NCBI GenBank assembly: GCA_025450405.1
Contig: JANWHL010000207.1
Location: 1-28,337, forward strand
DNA from: Ktedonobacterales bacterium
GTDB lineage: Bacteria > Chloroflexota > Ktedonobacteria > Ktedonobacterales > JADMIN01
DNA: 28,337 bases
Reading direction: 5' to 3'
The position numbers and the translations under genes are program-made. The notes beneath the pieces were generated by a model. That model had not been told where the DNA came from. It made no database searches and saw only the letters and a program-made list of their open reading frames with translations. Shown here one piece after another: positions 1 to 6,718 of this stretch; positions within the stretch are counted from its first letter, which is position 1; every line of letters begins with the position of its first letter.

Positions 1-1157
1 ACCACCGCGTAGGTCGCTGCCACGAGCGTCGAGCGTGTCGGCAGGCTGTATGGCAGCGCCAGAGCCAGGGCCATCGACAGCGCGCCGCGCAGCCCCGCCC
101 AGAGCAGCACCGGCGGCCAGCTGGCGTGGGCCGGCAGCCGCAAGAGCCGCGCGACCGGGCGCAGCGCGTAGACCGCGAAGGCGCGGCCGCCCAGCACCGC
201 CGCGATCGCCCAGCCCGCCGCCGCAAGCAGTGTCCCCGCGCCCGGCTCGTAGAGGTACATCCCCAGATCGATCTGGGCGCCAACCAGCAGGAAGAGCAGG
301 GCGTTGGCCAGGAAGGCCACCTGGCTCCAGAAACCGTCCGCCGCCTCCTGGGTTCGCTCGGACATCCCCACGCGCTTGCCGTAGTTGCCCAGCACCAGCC
401 CCAGGCACACGACCGCCAGAATGCCCGAGAAACCGAGCGTGTCCGCTAGCAGATACACCCCGTACGCCGCGACCAGCGTCATCGTCGTCTCGAGCAGCGG
501 CTCGTCCACGCGCCGCAGACCCCATGCCACCAGCAGCCCAGCCCCACTGCCCAGCGCCGTGCCAGCCAGCACCAAACGGACCACTCCCAGCGCAACCGCC
601 CCGGTGATCGCCGCGGCGGTGACCGCCTGCCCCTGTTCCGCGCCCACCACCAGACCCAGCACGACCAGGTAGACGACACTCGCCACGCCGTCGTTGAAGA
701 GGCTCTCCCCCTCGATGGTGGTCCGCAGACGGTCGCCCACCCCAAGCTCGCGAAAGAGCGCCAGCACCGCCACCGGATCGGTTGGCGCCAGGATCGCCCC
801 CAGAAGTAGCGCCGCGCCCCAGTCGAGCCCCGCACCCAGTCGCAGGACGACGGCGCAGATGCCCACCGTCAGCAGCAGCCCCGGCCCCACCAGCAGCGTC
901 ACCGGCAGCCACACGCGCCGCAAGAGGTGGATATCCAGCGTCCATGCGCCTTCGAAGAGCAGCGCCGGCAGAAACACGTCGAGCACCACGTCAGGCGTGA
1001 GGCGCACATCCGGCAGCAAGCGAAAGGCCGCGATCGCCAGCCCCACGACCACCAACCCCAGACTGTAGGGCACGCGGAGGCGGCGCGTCACCACGATCGT
1101 GGCCAGCGCCACCAGCATCAGCACGACCACCAGCCGCACGGCGGGCACCGCCTGCAT
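1..1157 (-). CDS. Na+/H+ antiporter, CPA1 family (partial, C-terminus beyond window)
   Basis: The minus strand reads open from ATG 1157 to the window edge, giving 385 codons without a stop. The product is a polytopic inner-membrane cation/proton exchanger: an N-terminal helix (VLMLVALATIVV), then repeated hydrophobic segments. The CPA1 signature LAPTDPVAVLALF at about residues 121-133 is followed by GESLFND (about 144-150), which holds the Asn-Asp pair of this family's ion-binding site. Expected role (family knowledge): expelling Na+ (or K+) in exchange for protons for pH and salt homeostasis. The start is supported by GAGGAGGTGG a few bases upstream of the ATG. Any C-terminal cytosolic domain lies outside the window, so the subfamily cannot be fixed. 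It is divergent from the small gene at 1379; no clear promoter for the antiporter is visible in the very GC-rich gap. Confidence 0.9.
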   Translation of the reverse strand, partial: MQAVPAVRLVVVLMLVALATIVVTRRLRVPYSLGLVVVGLAIAAFRLLPDVRLTPDVVLDVFLPALLFEGAWTLDIHLLRRVWLPVTLLVGPGLLLTVGICAVVLRLGAGLDWGAALLLGAILAPTDPVAVLALFRELGVGDRLRTTIEGESLFNDGVASVVYLVVLGLVVGAEQGQAVTAAAITGAVALGVVRLVLAGTALGSGAGLLVAWGLRRVDEPLLETTMTLVAAYGVYLLADTLGFSGILAVVCLGLVLGNYGKRVGMSERTQEAADGFWSQVAFLANALLFLLVGAQIDLGMYLYEPGAGTLLAAAGWAIAAVLGGRAFAVYALRPVARLLRLPAHASWPPVLLWAGLRGALSMALALALPYSLPTRSTLVAATYAV

Positions 1158-1309
1158 CTCCACCTCCTCATAGCCTGTCGCGGCCCCACCCGCGCCGCCC
1201 GACCCCTCAGGCGTCCAGCCGCCCCGGCGGCGCCCGCCGGAGGCACCCACGACCGCCCGCGGTTGCCCTCAACCGGCCGGTGACCCTGGCCAGGATCGTG
1301 CCATGTTTG

Positions 1310-1318
1310 TGCTACAAT
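1310..1318 (+). promoter_or_regulatory. Extended -10 promoter of the 84-residue gene
   Basis: TGCTACAAT is an extended -10 element (TG-N-TACAAT) with no recognisable -35. The predicted transcription start is near 1325, directly at the foot of the leader hairpin. Confidence 0.5.
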
Positions 1319-1326
1319 TGACGCAT

Positions 1327-1354
1327 CCGCCGGGCGCAATGGCGCGTCCGGCGG
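1327..1354 (+). promoter_or_regulatory. Leader hairpin before the 84-residue gene
   Basis: CCGCCGG (1327-1333) pairs perfectly with CCGGCGG (1348-1354). Inside it GCGC (1334-1337) pairs with GCGC (1342-1345) around an AATG loop, leaving a 2-nt bulge. CGCAT (1322-1326) can also pair with ATGCG (1361-1365), which would bring the structure up to the ribosome binding site. A regulatory role is inferred. Confidence 0.5.
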
Positions 1355-1378
1355 TCCGCGATGCGAGGAGGCATCCCC

Positions 1379-1633
1379 ATGGAGCTCATGCGCGATGACC
1401 CCGACGTCGTCAACAGTTTCTGCGCGCTCCTGCCCAGCTGGGCCCCAGTGGAGGGAGAGGCCGTCTCGGTGGCCGATTACCCCAGTACACACCCACTGGG
1501 CATCGTCGAAGTCATTGAGCGCGACGCCGCTGGGGCCGCGACCACCTTTCGTATCTGGATGTTGGACGACTGTCACATTACCCTGGAGGCCAGGACGGTG
1601 TCCTCGCGCCTGATGCCCGTGTCATTTCTGTAG
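1379..1633 (+). CDS. Small conserved-looking protein of unknown function (84 aa)
   Basis: I do not recognise this protein. The ATG at 1379 is chosen over an in-frame ATG at 1361 because GAGGAGG (1365-1371) sits 7 nt before it, and the 1361 start would overlap that site. The product is acidic at its N-terminus (MELMRDDPD) and has no membrane segment or signal peptide. It contains a central stretch HPLGIVEVIERD and a mixed beta-like C-terminal half (TTFRIWMLDDCHITLE), compatible with a small soluble alpha/beta fold. It has its own extended -10 promoter and a strong leader hairpin. It is divergent from the antiporter and convergent with the sugar kinase downstream, so it is a single-gene unit. 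The roughly 175 nt to the kinase stop hold nothing I can name. Confidence 0.65.
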   Translation: MELMRDDPDVVNSFCALLPSWAPVEGEAVSVADYPSTHPLGIVEVIERDAAGAATTFRIWMLDDCHITLEARTVSSRLMPVSFL

Positions 1634-1808
1634 GCCTTTGGCGGACCTCGCGGCCGCCCAATCCCCCCTCCATCACGGTCAGCGGGCGTCCGTCGCGTGG
1701 CGGATGCCCGCGTTGCGCCGTGCCCGTCAATCCGGCCCGCGTCGGCCGCTGGGGTGCAGCCCGGACGGGCGCACGGTTGCGTATCCGGCCATGCCACCGC
1801 GCCACATC

Positions 1809-2828
1809 TCAGCCGTCGCCCCTTGCCGACGTCCGGGCCAGCGGCGCGGCCGGGACCTCCGCCAGGATCGCCTCCGCCTCGCCACGCGTGAAGCGCGCAC
1901 CGCCGAGATGGCGCGCGTTCGCTGTCCCCGCCGCGACCCCCAATCGCGCCGCCTCGCGCAGTCCCAGGCCGCGCTCCAACCCCAGCACCACGCCCGCCGC
2001 CGCGCTGTCGCCGCTCCCCACCGGGCTGCGCGCCGCCCCAGGCGGGGCCATCACCCGCCACCAGCCGTCCACTCCAGCCACGACGGCGCCCGCCGCGCCC
2101 AGCGTGATGACCGCGCCGGGCGCCCGCGCCGGTCGCCCGTCACGTGGTGATGCGCCCTGGAAGCCGGCGACCGGTGGCGGGTCCGAAGGCAGTCCCACCA
2201 CTTCAGCCGCGGCCATCGCCACCATCACTGGCGTCGCCAGTTCGCGCCCCACGTGGTCGGCCAGTTCGGCGCGATTGATCTTGAGCACATCCGGCCCGGC
2301 TTCCAGCCCCGCCGCCAGTGCGCGCCCCTTCGCGTCCAGCAGCGTACGCGCCCCGGCACGGTGCGCCCGCTCGATCAGCGTCGCGTAGAGATCGTCCGGC
2401 GCCCCAGGCGGGAGCGACCCAGTGATCACCACCCAGCGCTGGTCCGCCAGGCACGCCTCGACCGCCGCGAGCAACGCCGCGACCTCGTTCACGGTCACGG
2501 CCGACCCGGCTTCGTAGAACTCGGTCTGCTCGCCGCTGGCGTCGTCCGCCACACTGAAGCAGATGCGGGTCTCGCCAGCGGTTGCCACCAGCCGGTGTGG
2601 GACCCCGTCGCGCACCAGATTGGCCTCCACCAGCCGGCCAACCGGTCCCCCCGCGAAGCCGCACAGCAGCGGCTCCCCGCCGAGAATGGCGAGCGCGCGC
2701 GCCACATTGCCGCCCTTGCCCCCCGCCAGGCGGAGCACCTCGGGCACGCGGTGGATCGTGCCGACGCGCAGGCGCGGCACCGCGACGGTCTGGTCGAGCG
2801 AGAGGTTGGGTCCGACGATGAGCGTCAT
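1809..2828 (-). CDS. 1-phosphofructokinase-family sugar kinase (PfkB superfamily)
   Basis: A 339-residue kinase of the FruK/LacC type, expected to phosphorylate a hexose phosphate (fructose-1-P, tagatose-6-P or fructose-6-P) with ATP in the cytosol. Family marks: N-terminal NLSLDQTVAV (substrate strand), LAGGKGGNVARAL near residue 40 (the GGKG sugar-binding motif), VVITGSLPPGAP, and PVGSGDSAAAG near the C-terminus, where D274 is the expected catalytic base. ATG 2828 is used because the upstream in-frame extension crosses the promoter and lacks family similarity. Between the KINRAEL segment and VITLGAAGAVV there is a Pro/Gly/Ala-rich insertion (around SDPPPVAG) longer than I expect for this family. 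No PTS permease (FruA) lies nearby, so the exact substrate is open. Confidence 0.88.
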   Translation of the reverse strand: MTLIVGPNLSLDQTVAVPRLRVGTIHRVPEVLRLAGGKGGNVARALAILGGEPLLCGFAGGPVGRLVEANLVRDGVPHRLVATAGETRICFSVADDASGEQTEFYEAGSAVTVNEVAALLAAVEACLADQRWVVITGSLPPGAPDDLYATLIERAHRAGARTLLDAKGRALAAGLEAGPDVLKINRAELADHVGRELATPVMVAMAAAEVVGLPSDPPPVAGFQGASPRDGRPARAPGAVITLGAAGAVVAGVDGWWRVMAPPGAARSPVGSGDSAAAGVVLGLERGLGLREAARLGVAAGTANARHLGGARFTRGEAEAILAEVPAAPLARTSARGDG

Positions 2829-2906
2829 GGGTGTCTCGCGCGTGCGGTCGGAAGTGTTCGAGCCCGCCAGTCGCAGAGTGCTCCCGATCCCGACGCGCCA
2901 CGCTGG

Positions 2907-2936
2907 ATCGTAGGCGCGGACGCCGCCGCGTGTCAA
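2907..2936 (-). promoter_or_regulatory. Sigma70-type promoter of the sugar kinase
   Basis: On the minus strand TTGACA (2936-2931) and TACGAT (2912-2907) are separated by 18 nt. The predicted start near 2900 gives a leader of about 72 nt before ATG 2828. Confidence 0.75.
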
Positions 2937-3119
2937 TCGCGCGGCGGCGTGGCCGCTCAGCAATGATAGCTCCGGTCAACGCGCGCACGAGGTCGAGGGA
3001 ATCGCCAGGTGATCGAGTGCGTTGTCACCGGCCATGCCCCGCTCGCGGCCTTGTGCGCGGGTTGGCGCGCGGTGTCGGATGGCGGACCGGCGCGCGTCGC
3101 GGGACCCCTTACCGTCGCC

Positions 3120-3148
3120 TTGACAGACGGCCGGGCGCGGCGTACCAT
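3120..3148 (+). promoter_or_regulatory. Sigma70-type promoter of tRNA-Leu
   Basis: TTGACA (3120-3125), a 17-nt spacer and TACCAT (3143-3148). The predicted start near 3155 lies about 33 nt before the mature tRNA 5' end. Confidence 0.75.
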
Positions 3149-3187
3149 GATACCCGGCGGTCCTCATGCCGAGACGGCGGGGAAAGC

Positions 3188-3273
3188 GCCGGTGTGGCGG
3201 AACGGTATACGCGGCGGTCTCAAAAACCGCTCCCGGCAACGGGTTGTGGGTTCGAATCCCACCACCGGCACCA
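3188..3273 (+). tRNA. tRNA-Leu (anticodon CAA)
   Basis: A complete class II tRNA. The acceptor stem GCCGGTG pairs with CACCGGC, followed by discriminator A and an encoded CCA end (3271-3273). The anticodon stem GCGGT/ACCGC encloses the loop CTCAAAA, giving anticodon CAA, which reads UUG leucine codons. The long variable arm (CCCG-GCAA-CGGG) is as expected for Leu, and the T arm is GTGGG-TTCGAAT-CCCAC. It stands alone with its own promoter. Confidence 0.96.
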
Positions 3274-3545
3274 GCGAAATGGCAGCGGTCCGCACTCGTC
3301 CGCGGGTCTCTCAAACACGAGCACACGGCCGTCGTCAACCGGAGCGATGTTCTGCAAGGTCCGGTACCGGACGACCCGCGCCGAGACGCGCCGTCGCTGG
3401 CGGGCCCTAACCAGCGGAACGGGACGGCCATCATGCCGGAAAGCCCCGTCGCCAACTCCACCTCCGCGCCGACACCCGAACGCGCCGGCTCGGCCGTCGA
3501 TGTGGTTCGGCCTCATCCACCCGACACACGCTTGCGCGGGCGGCG

Positions 3546-4334
3546 GTGGTCGTTGTCGGCCTGCATATCCTCCTCCTTCCGGCCTACTTGGCGCAGCTGC
3601 GAACCGTCTGCACCGGCATACGCTGTGCGCTCGCGCAGCCCTCGCCGGCCAGTGCCGGCGCCTTGCAGAGCCTCGGCCTGTCAATCGCTGGCTACGCGGG
3701 ACTGACGCTGGCTGTCAGTCTCCTGTCTTCGCTCATCTGCTTCGCGGTCGCGGGCGTGATTGTCTGGCGCAAATCAGACGACTGGATGGCGCTCGTCGTC
3801 GCCCTCGCGGTGGTGGCACTGGGGACCGCGCTGGTCCCCAACCAGTTGGAGACCGGCCGCACCCCCTGGCAGCTGCCTGCCCTCGCTGTGGACATCCTCA
3901 ACTTCGCGCTGCTGTTCCTGGTCTTCGCCTTCTTCCCCAGCGGCCGCTTCGTGCCGCGCCGGACCCGGTGGCTGGTGAGCGGATGGGCCGTGGAGGGGGC
4001 GGCGGTCATCTGCGCTTTTCTGGTCTCGGGCGAGTTGTGGATCGACGCCTACGATGCCGTCTGGCTCGTCGCGACAGCCGGTGTGATGATTGCCCAAGTC
4101 TACCGCTATCGCGTCGTGTCCGGCGCGCGCGCCCGCGCGCAGACCCGCTGGGTGGTCTTCGGCGGGTCGGCCGCCCTGGTGGTTTCCATGGCACTGACCG
4201 CGCCGACGCTGCTTGTCCCTGCCCTGGGCCGACCCGGCTTCTTCTTTGAGCTGCTTAGCCCGCCGGTTGGGGCCCTCACGATCAGCGCCTTCGCACTGTC
4301 GATGGGGATGGCAGTCCTGCGCAGTCACCTCTAG
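3546..4334 (+). pseudogene. N-terminal part of a polytopic membrane protein interrupted by an amber codon
   Basis: This frame encodes about 262 residues with at least six hydrophobic segments (for example SLLSSLICFAVAGVIVW and DILNFALLFLVFAFFPSGRF). It matches a Chloroflexota/Actinobacteria family that usually continues past a segment like LRYRLxDIDVIIRRT. Here the frame reads AVLRSHL, then TAG (4332-4334), then GIDVIIRRTVIYG in the same frame, so the normal protein is split by one nonsense codon. A TGG-to-TAG change would explain it. The GTG at 3546 has no ribosome binding site, and the family normally has more residues before the first helix. ATG 3433 opens the neighbouring frame (MPESPVANSTSAPTPERAG), so a second lesion, a frameshift around 3510-3540, is possible. 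The molecular function of the family is unknown to me. Confidence 0.75.
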
Positions 4335-4343
4335 GGCATCGAT

Positions 4344-4823
4344 GTGATCATCCGCCGGACTGTAATCTACGGGGTCGTGACCAGCGCGCTCGCCGTGGTC
4401 TACGTTAGCGTGCTGGCGCTGCTGCAGGCGGGCTTTCGCGCGGTCACGGGCCAGGGGAATCCCGTGGCGATTGTGGCCTCGACGCTGGCGATCTTCGGGC
4501 TTTTCCAGCCGGTTCGTATCCGCGTGCGGGCCACCGTGGATCGCCGCTTCTATCGGCACCGCTATAATGCCGCACGCACGCTGGCGGCTTTCGGCGCCAC
4601 GGTGCGCGGCGACGTGGACCTCGCCCAGTTGCGCGAGCGGCTCGTCGACGTGGTGAATGAGACGATGCGCCCGAAGCACGTCTCACTCTGGCTCGCCGCC
4701 CCGCGGCATGCCGCCGACCGGGGACCGGCCGTCAGCGAGCCGGCGCGCCCTCAGGTGGACCGAGAGCCCTCCTCCGCGGCCGCCAGCGCGGCTCGCCAAC
4801 CGACGCGGCAGCGCGGCAACTGA
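4344..4823 (+). pseudogene. C-terminal part of the interrupted membrane protein
   Basis: This is the continuation, in the same frame, of the membrane protein cut at 4332-4334. It begins with a helix pair (TVIYGVVTSALAVVYVSVLAL and NPVAIVASTLAIFGLFQPVR). A cytosolic segment follows with the family hallmarks DRRFYRHRYNAARTLAAFG and LRERLVDVVNETMRPKHVSLWL, resembling the juxtamembrane linker that precedes signalling domains in related sensor proteins. It ends in a low-complexity Ala/Pro/Arg tail. The GTG at 4344 is the only start available soon after the stop and has no Shine-Dalgarno, so independent translation is doubtful. Either the locus is a pseudogene, the TAG is read through, or the base is a sequencing error. 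Confidence 0.7.
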
Positions 4824-4883
4824 ACGCACCGCCGCGCTCGCGGTCGTTCGTCTCGCTCCGTTCGCCATCCAGTTCTGGGCTCC

Positions 4884-5643
4884 CTAAAGGCCGATACCCT
4901 CAGCGCTTTCAAGCATGCGTACCAGACCGCGGTCACCGTCCACCTCGATCAGCGCGCCGTCGCGGATCAGCACGGTCGCCCCCTCCGCACCCAGCACCGC
5001 CGGGATGCGGTAGTCGCGCGCGACTACCGCGGCATGGCTCAGGATGCCGCCGGTGTCCGTCACGGCGGCGGCCGCGGTCGCGAAGACGGTGTCCACGACG
5101 GCGAAAGGTTCGCCGTCACCAGCACCTCGCCCGGCCCCAGCCGCCCCGCCTCCCCGAGCGACCGCACCACGCGCGCGATGCCTCGCGCGACCCCCGACGA
5201 CGCCGCATACCCGCGCACATGTTACGTGCCCGCCGCGTGATCGGTGGGATCGGGCCGGTCGCTCGTCCACGGGCGCACGCTCGGTGGCGCGGCCGGCGGC
5301 GCGTCCCGAGCGCGGGCAGCGGCGCGACGGCGCGGAACCGCGCCATCTCCGCGTGGCGCGCGTCCACCACCGCGCGGAGGTCGCCACGGCTGAGGCGCGT
5401 TCCCCGTCCGAACAGCTCGTCGACCGTCAGGCAGAGCACATCGGCGGGCGCGGTAAGGTCACCAGCCGTCGCGAGCCGCCGTCCCATCTCGAGGAAAACT
5501 CGCCGGACCCGCTGGTTCCTGTGCGCGTCGATCCAAAAGTTGTGGTCCTCGGTCAGCACAGCGGTGTCTCGCGCCGCCAGCAAGAACTCGAACTCGTCGC
5601 GTATCGGAATCCTCCCGGCCCCAACGCACCAATCCCAGGCCAC
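4884..5643 (-). pseudogene. Decayed C-terminal remnant of a PEP-utilising enzyme (PEP synthase/PPDK-like)
   Basis: Three minus-strand frames each carry part of one family. From 5643: a segment with LTEDHNFWIDAHRNQRVRR, LEMGRRL and LTVDELF, typical of the linker of PEP synthase-like phosphotransferases. From about 5218: YAASSGVARGIARVV and GEVLVTANLSPSWTP. From about 5100 to the stop: FATAAAAVTDTGGILSHAAV and IPAVLGAEGATVLIRDG, the mobile phosphohistidine domain, whose catalytic His codon is at 5034-5036. Joining them needs at least two frameshifts, and the second frame also has an in-frame TAA just upstream of 5218. The N-terminal ATP-grasp region is absent. Such enzymes transfer phosphate through the swivelling His domain; this copy cannot do so as it stands. 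Confidence 0.75.
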
Positions 5644-5756
5644 GAGTCCCGGGCCACGGGTCCCACGCTAAGCTTGGAACATGGTGGCAAGTTTACCACG
5701 AACGCCCCGTCGGCGCGGAACTGGCCGCGAATCTGCTTTCTTCCACGGGCGACGAG

Positions 5757-5773
5757 GGTCTCCAGTGGAGACC
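5757..5773. repeat. 17-bp perfect palindrome upstream of the 58-aa gene
   Basis: GGTCTCCAGTGGAGACC: 8-bp arms around a single central G. It lies 88 nt before ATG 5861 and could be an operator; no regulator is identified. Confidence 0.4.
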
Positions 5774-5860
5774 ATGTCCGCGATACGCGTCGGATGGAGA
5801 GTCTGTGTCTTGGCACGCTGCGACTGGCGCATGTCGTCGGTCTGCTTTGAGAGGACAGCG

Positions 5861-6037
5861 ATGGACAAGCGCAGGGATCGAATGCTCATCACCCTGCTGG
5901 TGTCGGCGGGACTCGCCTGGACAACCGCGGCGATGATCCTCGCCGCCGGCCAGCGTTACGTGGAGACGCTACGGGTCGCGATGGAGCCGACCACGGCGGC
6001 GCGGGCGATCACCCCCACGGCGGCGACGGTTGCCTAG
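5861..6037 (+). CDS. Small single-helix membrane protein (58 aa), unknown function
   Basis: The ATG at 5861 is preceded by GAGAGGA (5849-5855) at 5-nt spacing. The product starts with a basic cytosolic stub (MDKRRDRM), followed by one hydrophobic helix of about 20 residues (LITLLVSAGLAWTTAAMILAAG). A short outward tail rich in Thr/Ala/Pro follows (around PTTAARAITPTAATVA). By charge it is an N-in/C-out anchor; an uncleaved signal sequence is an alternative reading. I recognise no family. It is convergent with the OsmC gene, 45 nt away. Confidence 0.6.
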   Translation: MDKRRDRMLITLLVSAGLAWTTAAMILAAGQRYVETLRVAMEPTTAARAITPTAATVA

Positions 6038-6082
6038 CGCGCTCGCCACTGGGGCGTCTGATTGGGTCGTCGCGGGCGCGCG

Positions 6083-6529
6083 CTACGACTCCAGGTGCGC
6101 GCTGACCTCGATGGGGACGTTGCCTCGGATGGCGTTGGCCACGGGGCACCCCTGCTCAGCGCGCTTGGCGGCGTCCTCGAACGCGGCGGCGTCCAGCCCC
6201 GGAACCCGGCCCGTGACGTCGATGCGCATGGACGAGACACGGGCGGGCCCGTCGCCAAATGTGAACGAGCACGTGGCGTTGACCGTGAGCCGCTCGGCCG
6301 GCTTGCCATCTTTGTTCAGCGTGTTGGAGAACGCCATCGCGTAACAGGCCGCCTGGGCCGCGGCAATCAGCTCCTCGGGACTCGTCTTGCCGCCAGGCTG
6401 TTCCGTGCGAGCGACCCAGGATACCGGCAGGTCGGCGACGGCGCCGCTGCTGCTCAACGAGACTGATCCGTGTCCTTCAAAGAGGTTGCCCTCCCAGGTG
6501 GCTTGCGCTTGCCGGTCAGCGGTTGGCAT
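6083..6529 (-). CDS. osmC: OsmC-family peroxiredoxin
   Basis: A 148-residue cytosolic thiol peroxidase expected to reduce organic hydroperoxides. Both catalytic cysteines are present: C62 in IAAAQAACYAMAF and C128 in AEQGCPVANAI, with the upstream TSPEELIAAA motif typical of the OsmC rather than the Ohr branch. R41 in SWVARTEQ lies in the region that usually supplies the active-site arginine. Length is normal for the family. ATG 6529 is chosen because AGGGAGGA lies just upstream; a longer in-frame extension lacks family similarity. The gene lies 189 nt downstream of the TPR gene on the same strand, so it probably has its own promoter, though none is convincing. Confidence 0.92.
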   Translation of the reverse strand: MPTADRQAQATWEGNLFEGHGSVSLSSSGAVADLPVSWVARTEQPGGKTSPEELIAAAQAACYAMAFSNTLNKDGKPAERLTVNATCSFTFGDGPARVSSMRIDVTGRVPGLDAAAFEDAAKRAEQGCPVANAIRGNVPIEVSAHLES

Positions 6530-6718
6530 ATGTCCTCCCTTGTCGTATGGCTCACCGTGCGGAACGGAACCGCACCGCGGATGGCGCGGCCGGGACAGCA
6601 CAAGGCGCCCCGCAGCCTCACGCCGCGAGACGGCGATGGTGCGCACGCACTGTACCACGGGAGGGAGCCATCGCGACGGGGCGCACTATACGAGTGCGGC
6701 GGAGGGCCGCGCGTTCCG

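Larger units (their letters stand above)
2829..3187. other. Intergenic region with two outward-facing promoters
   Basis: This 359-nt gap holds the sugar kinase promoter (minus) and the tRNA-Leu promoter (plus). I see no credible coding sequence in it. Confidence 0.6.

Noticed and set aside
2831..4249. 472-codon plus-strand frame across tRNA-Leu
   Set aside because: It runs through the tRNA and promoters and is Arg/Pro-rich; not a protein gene.
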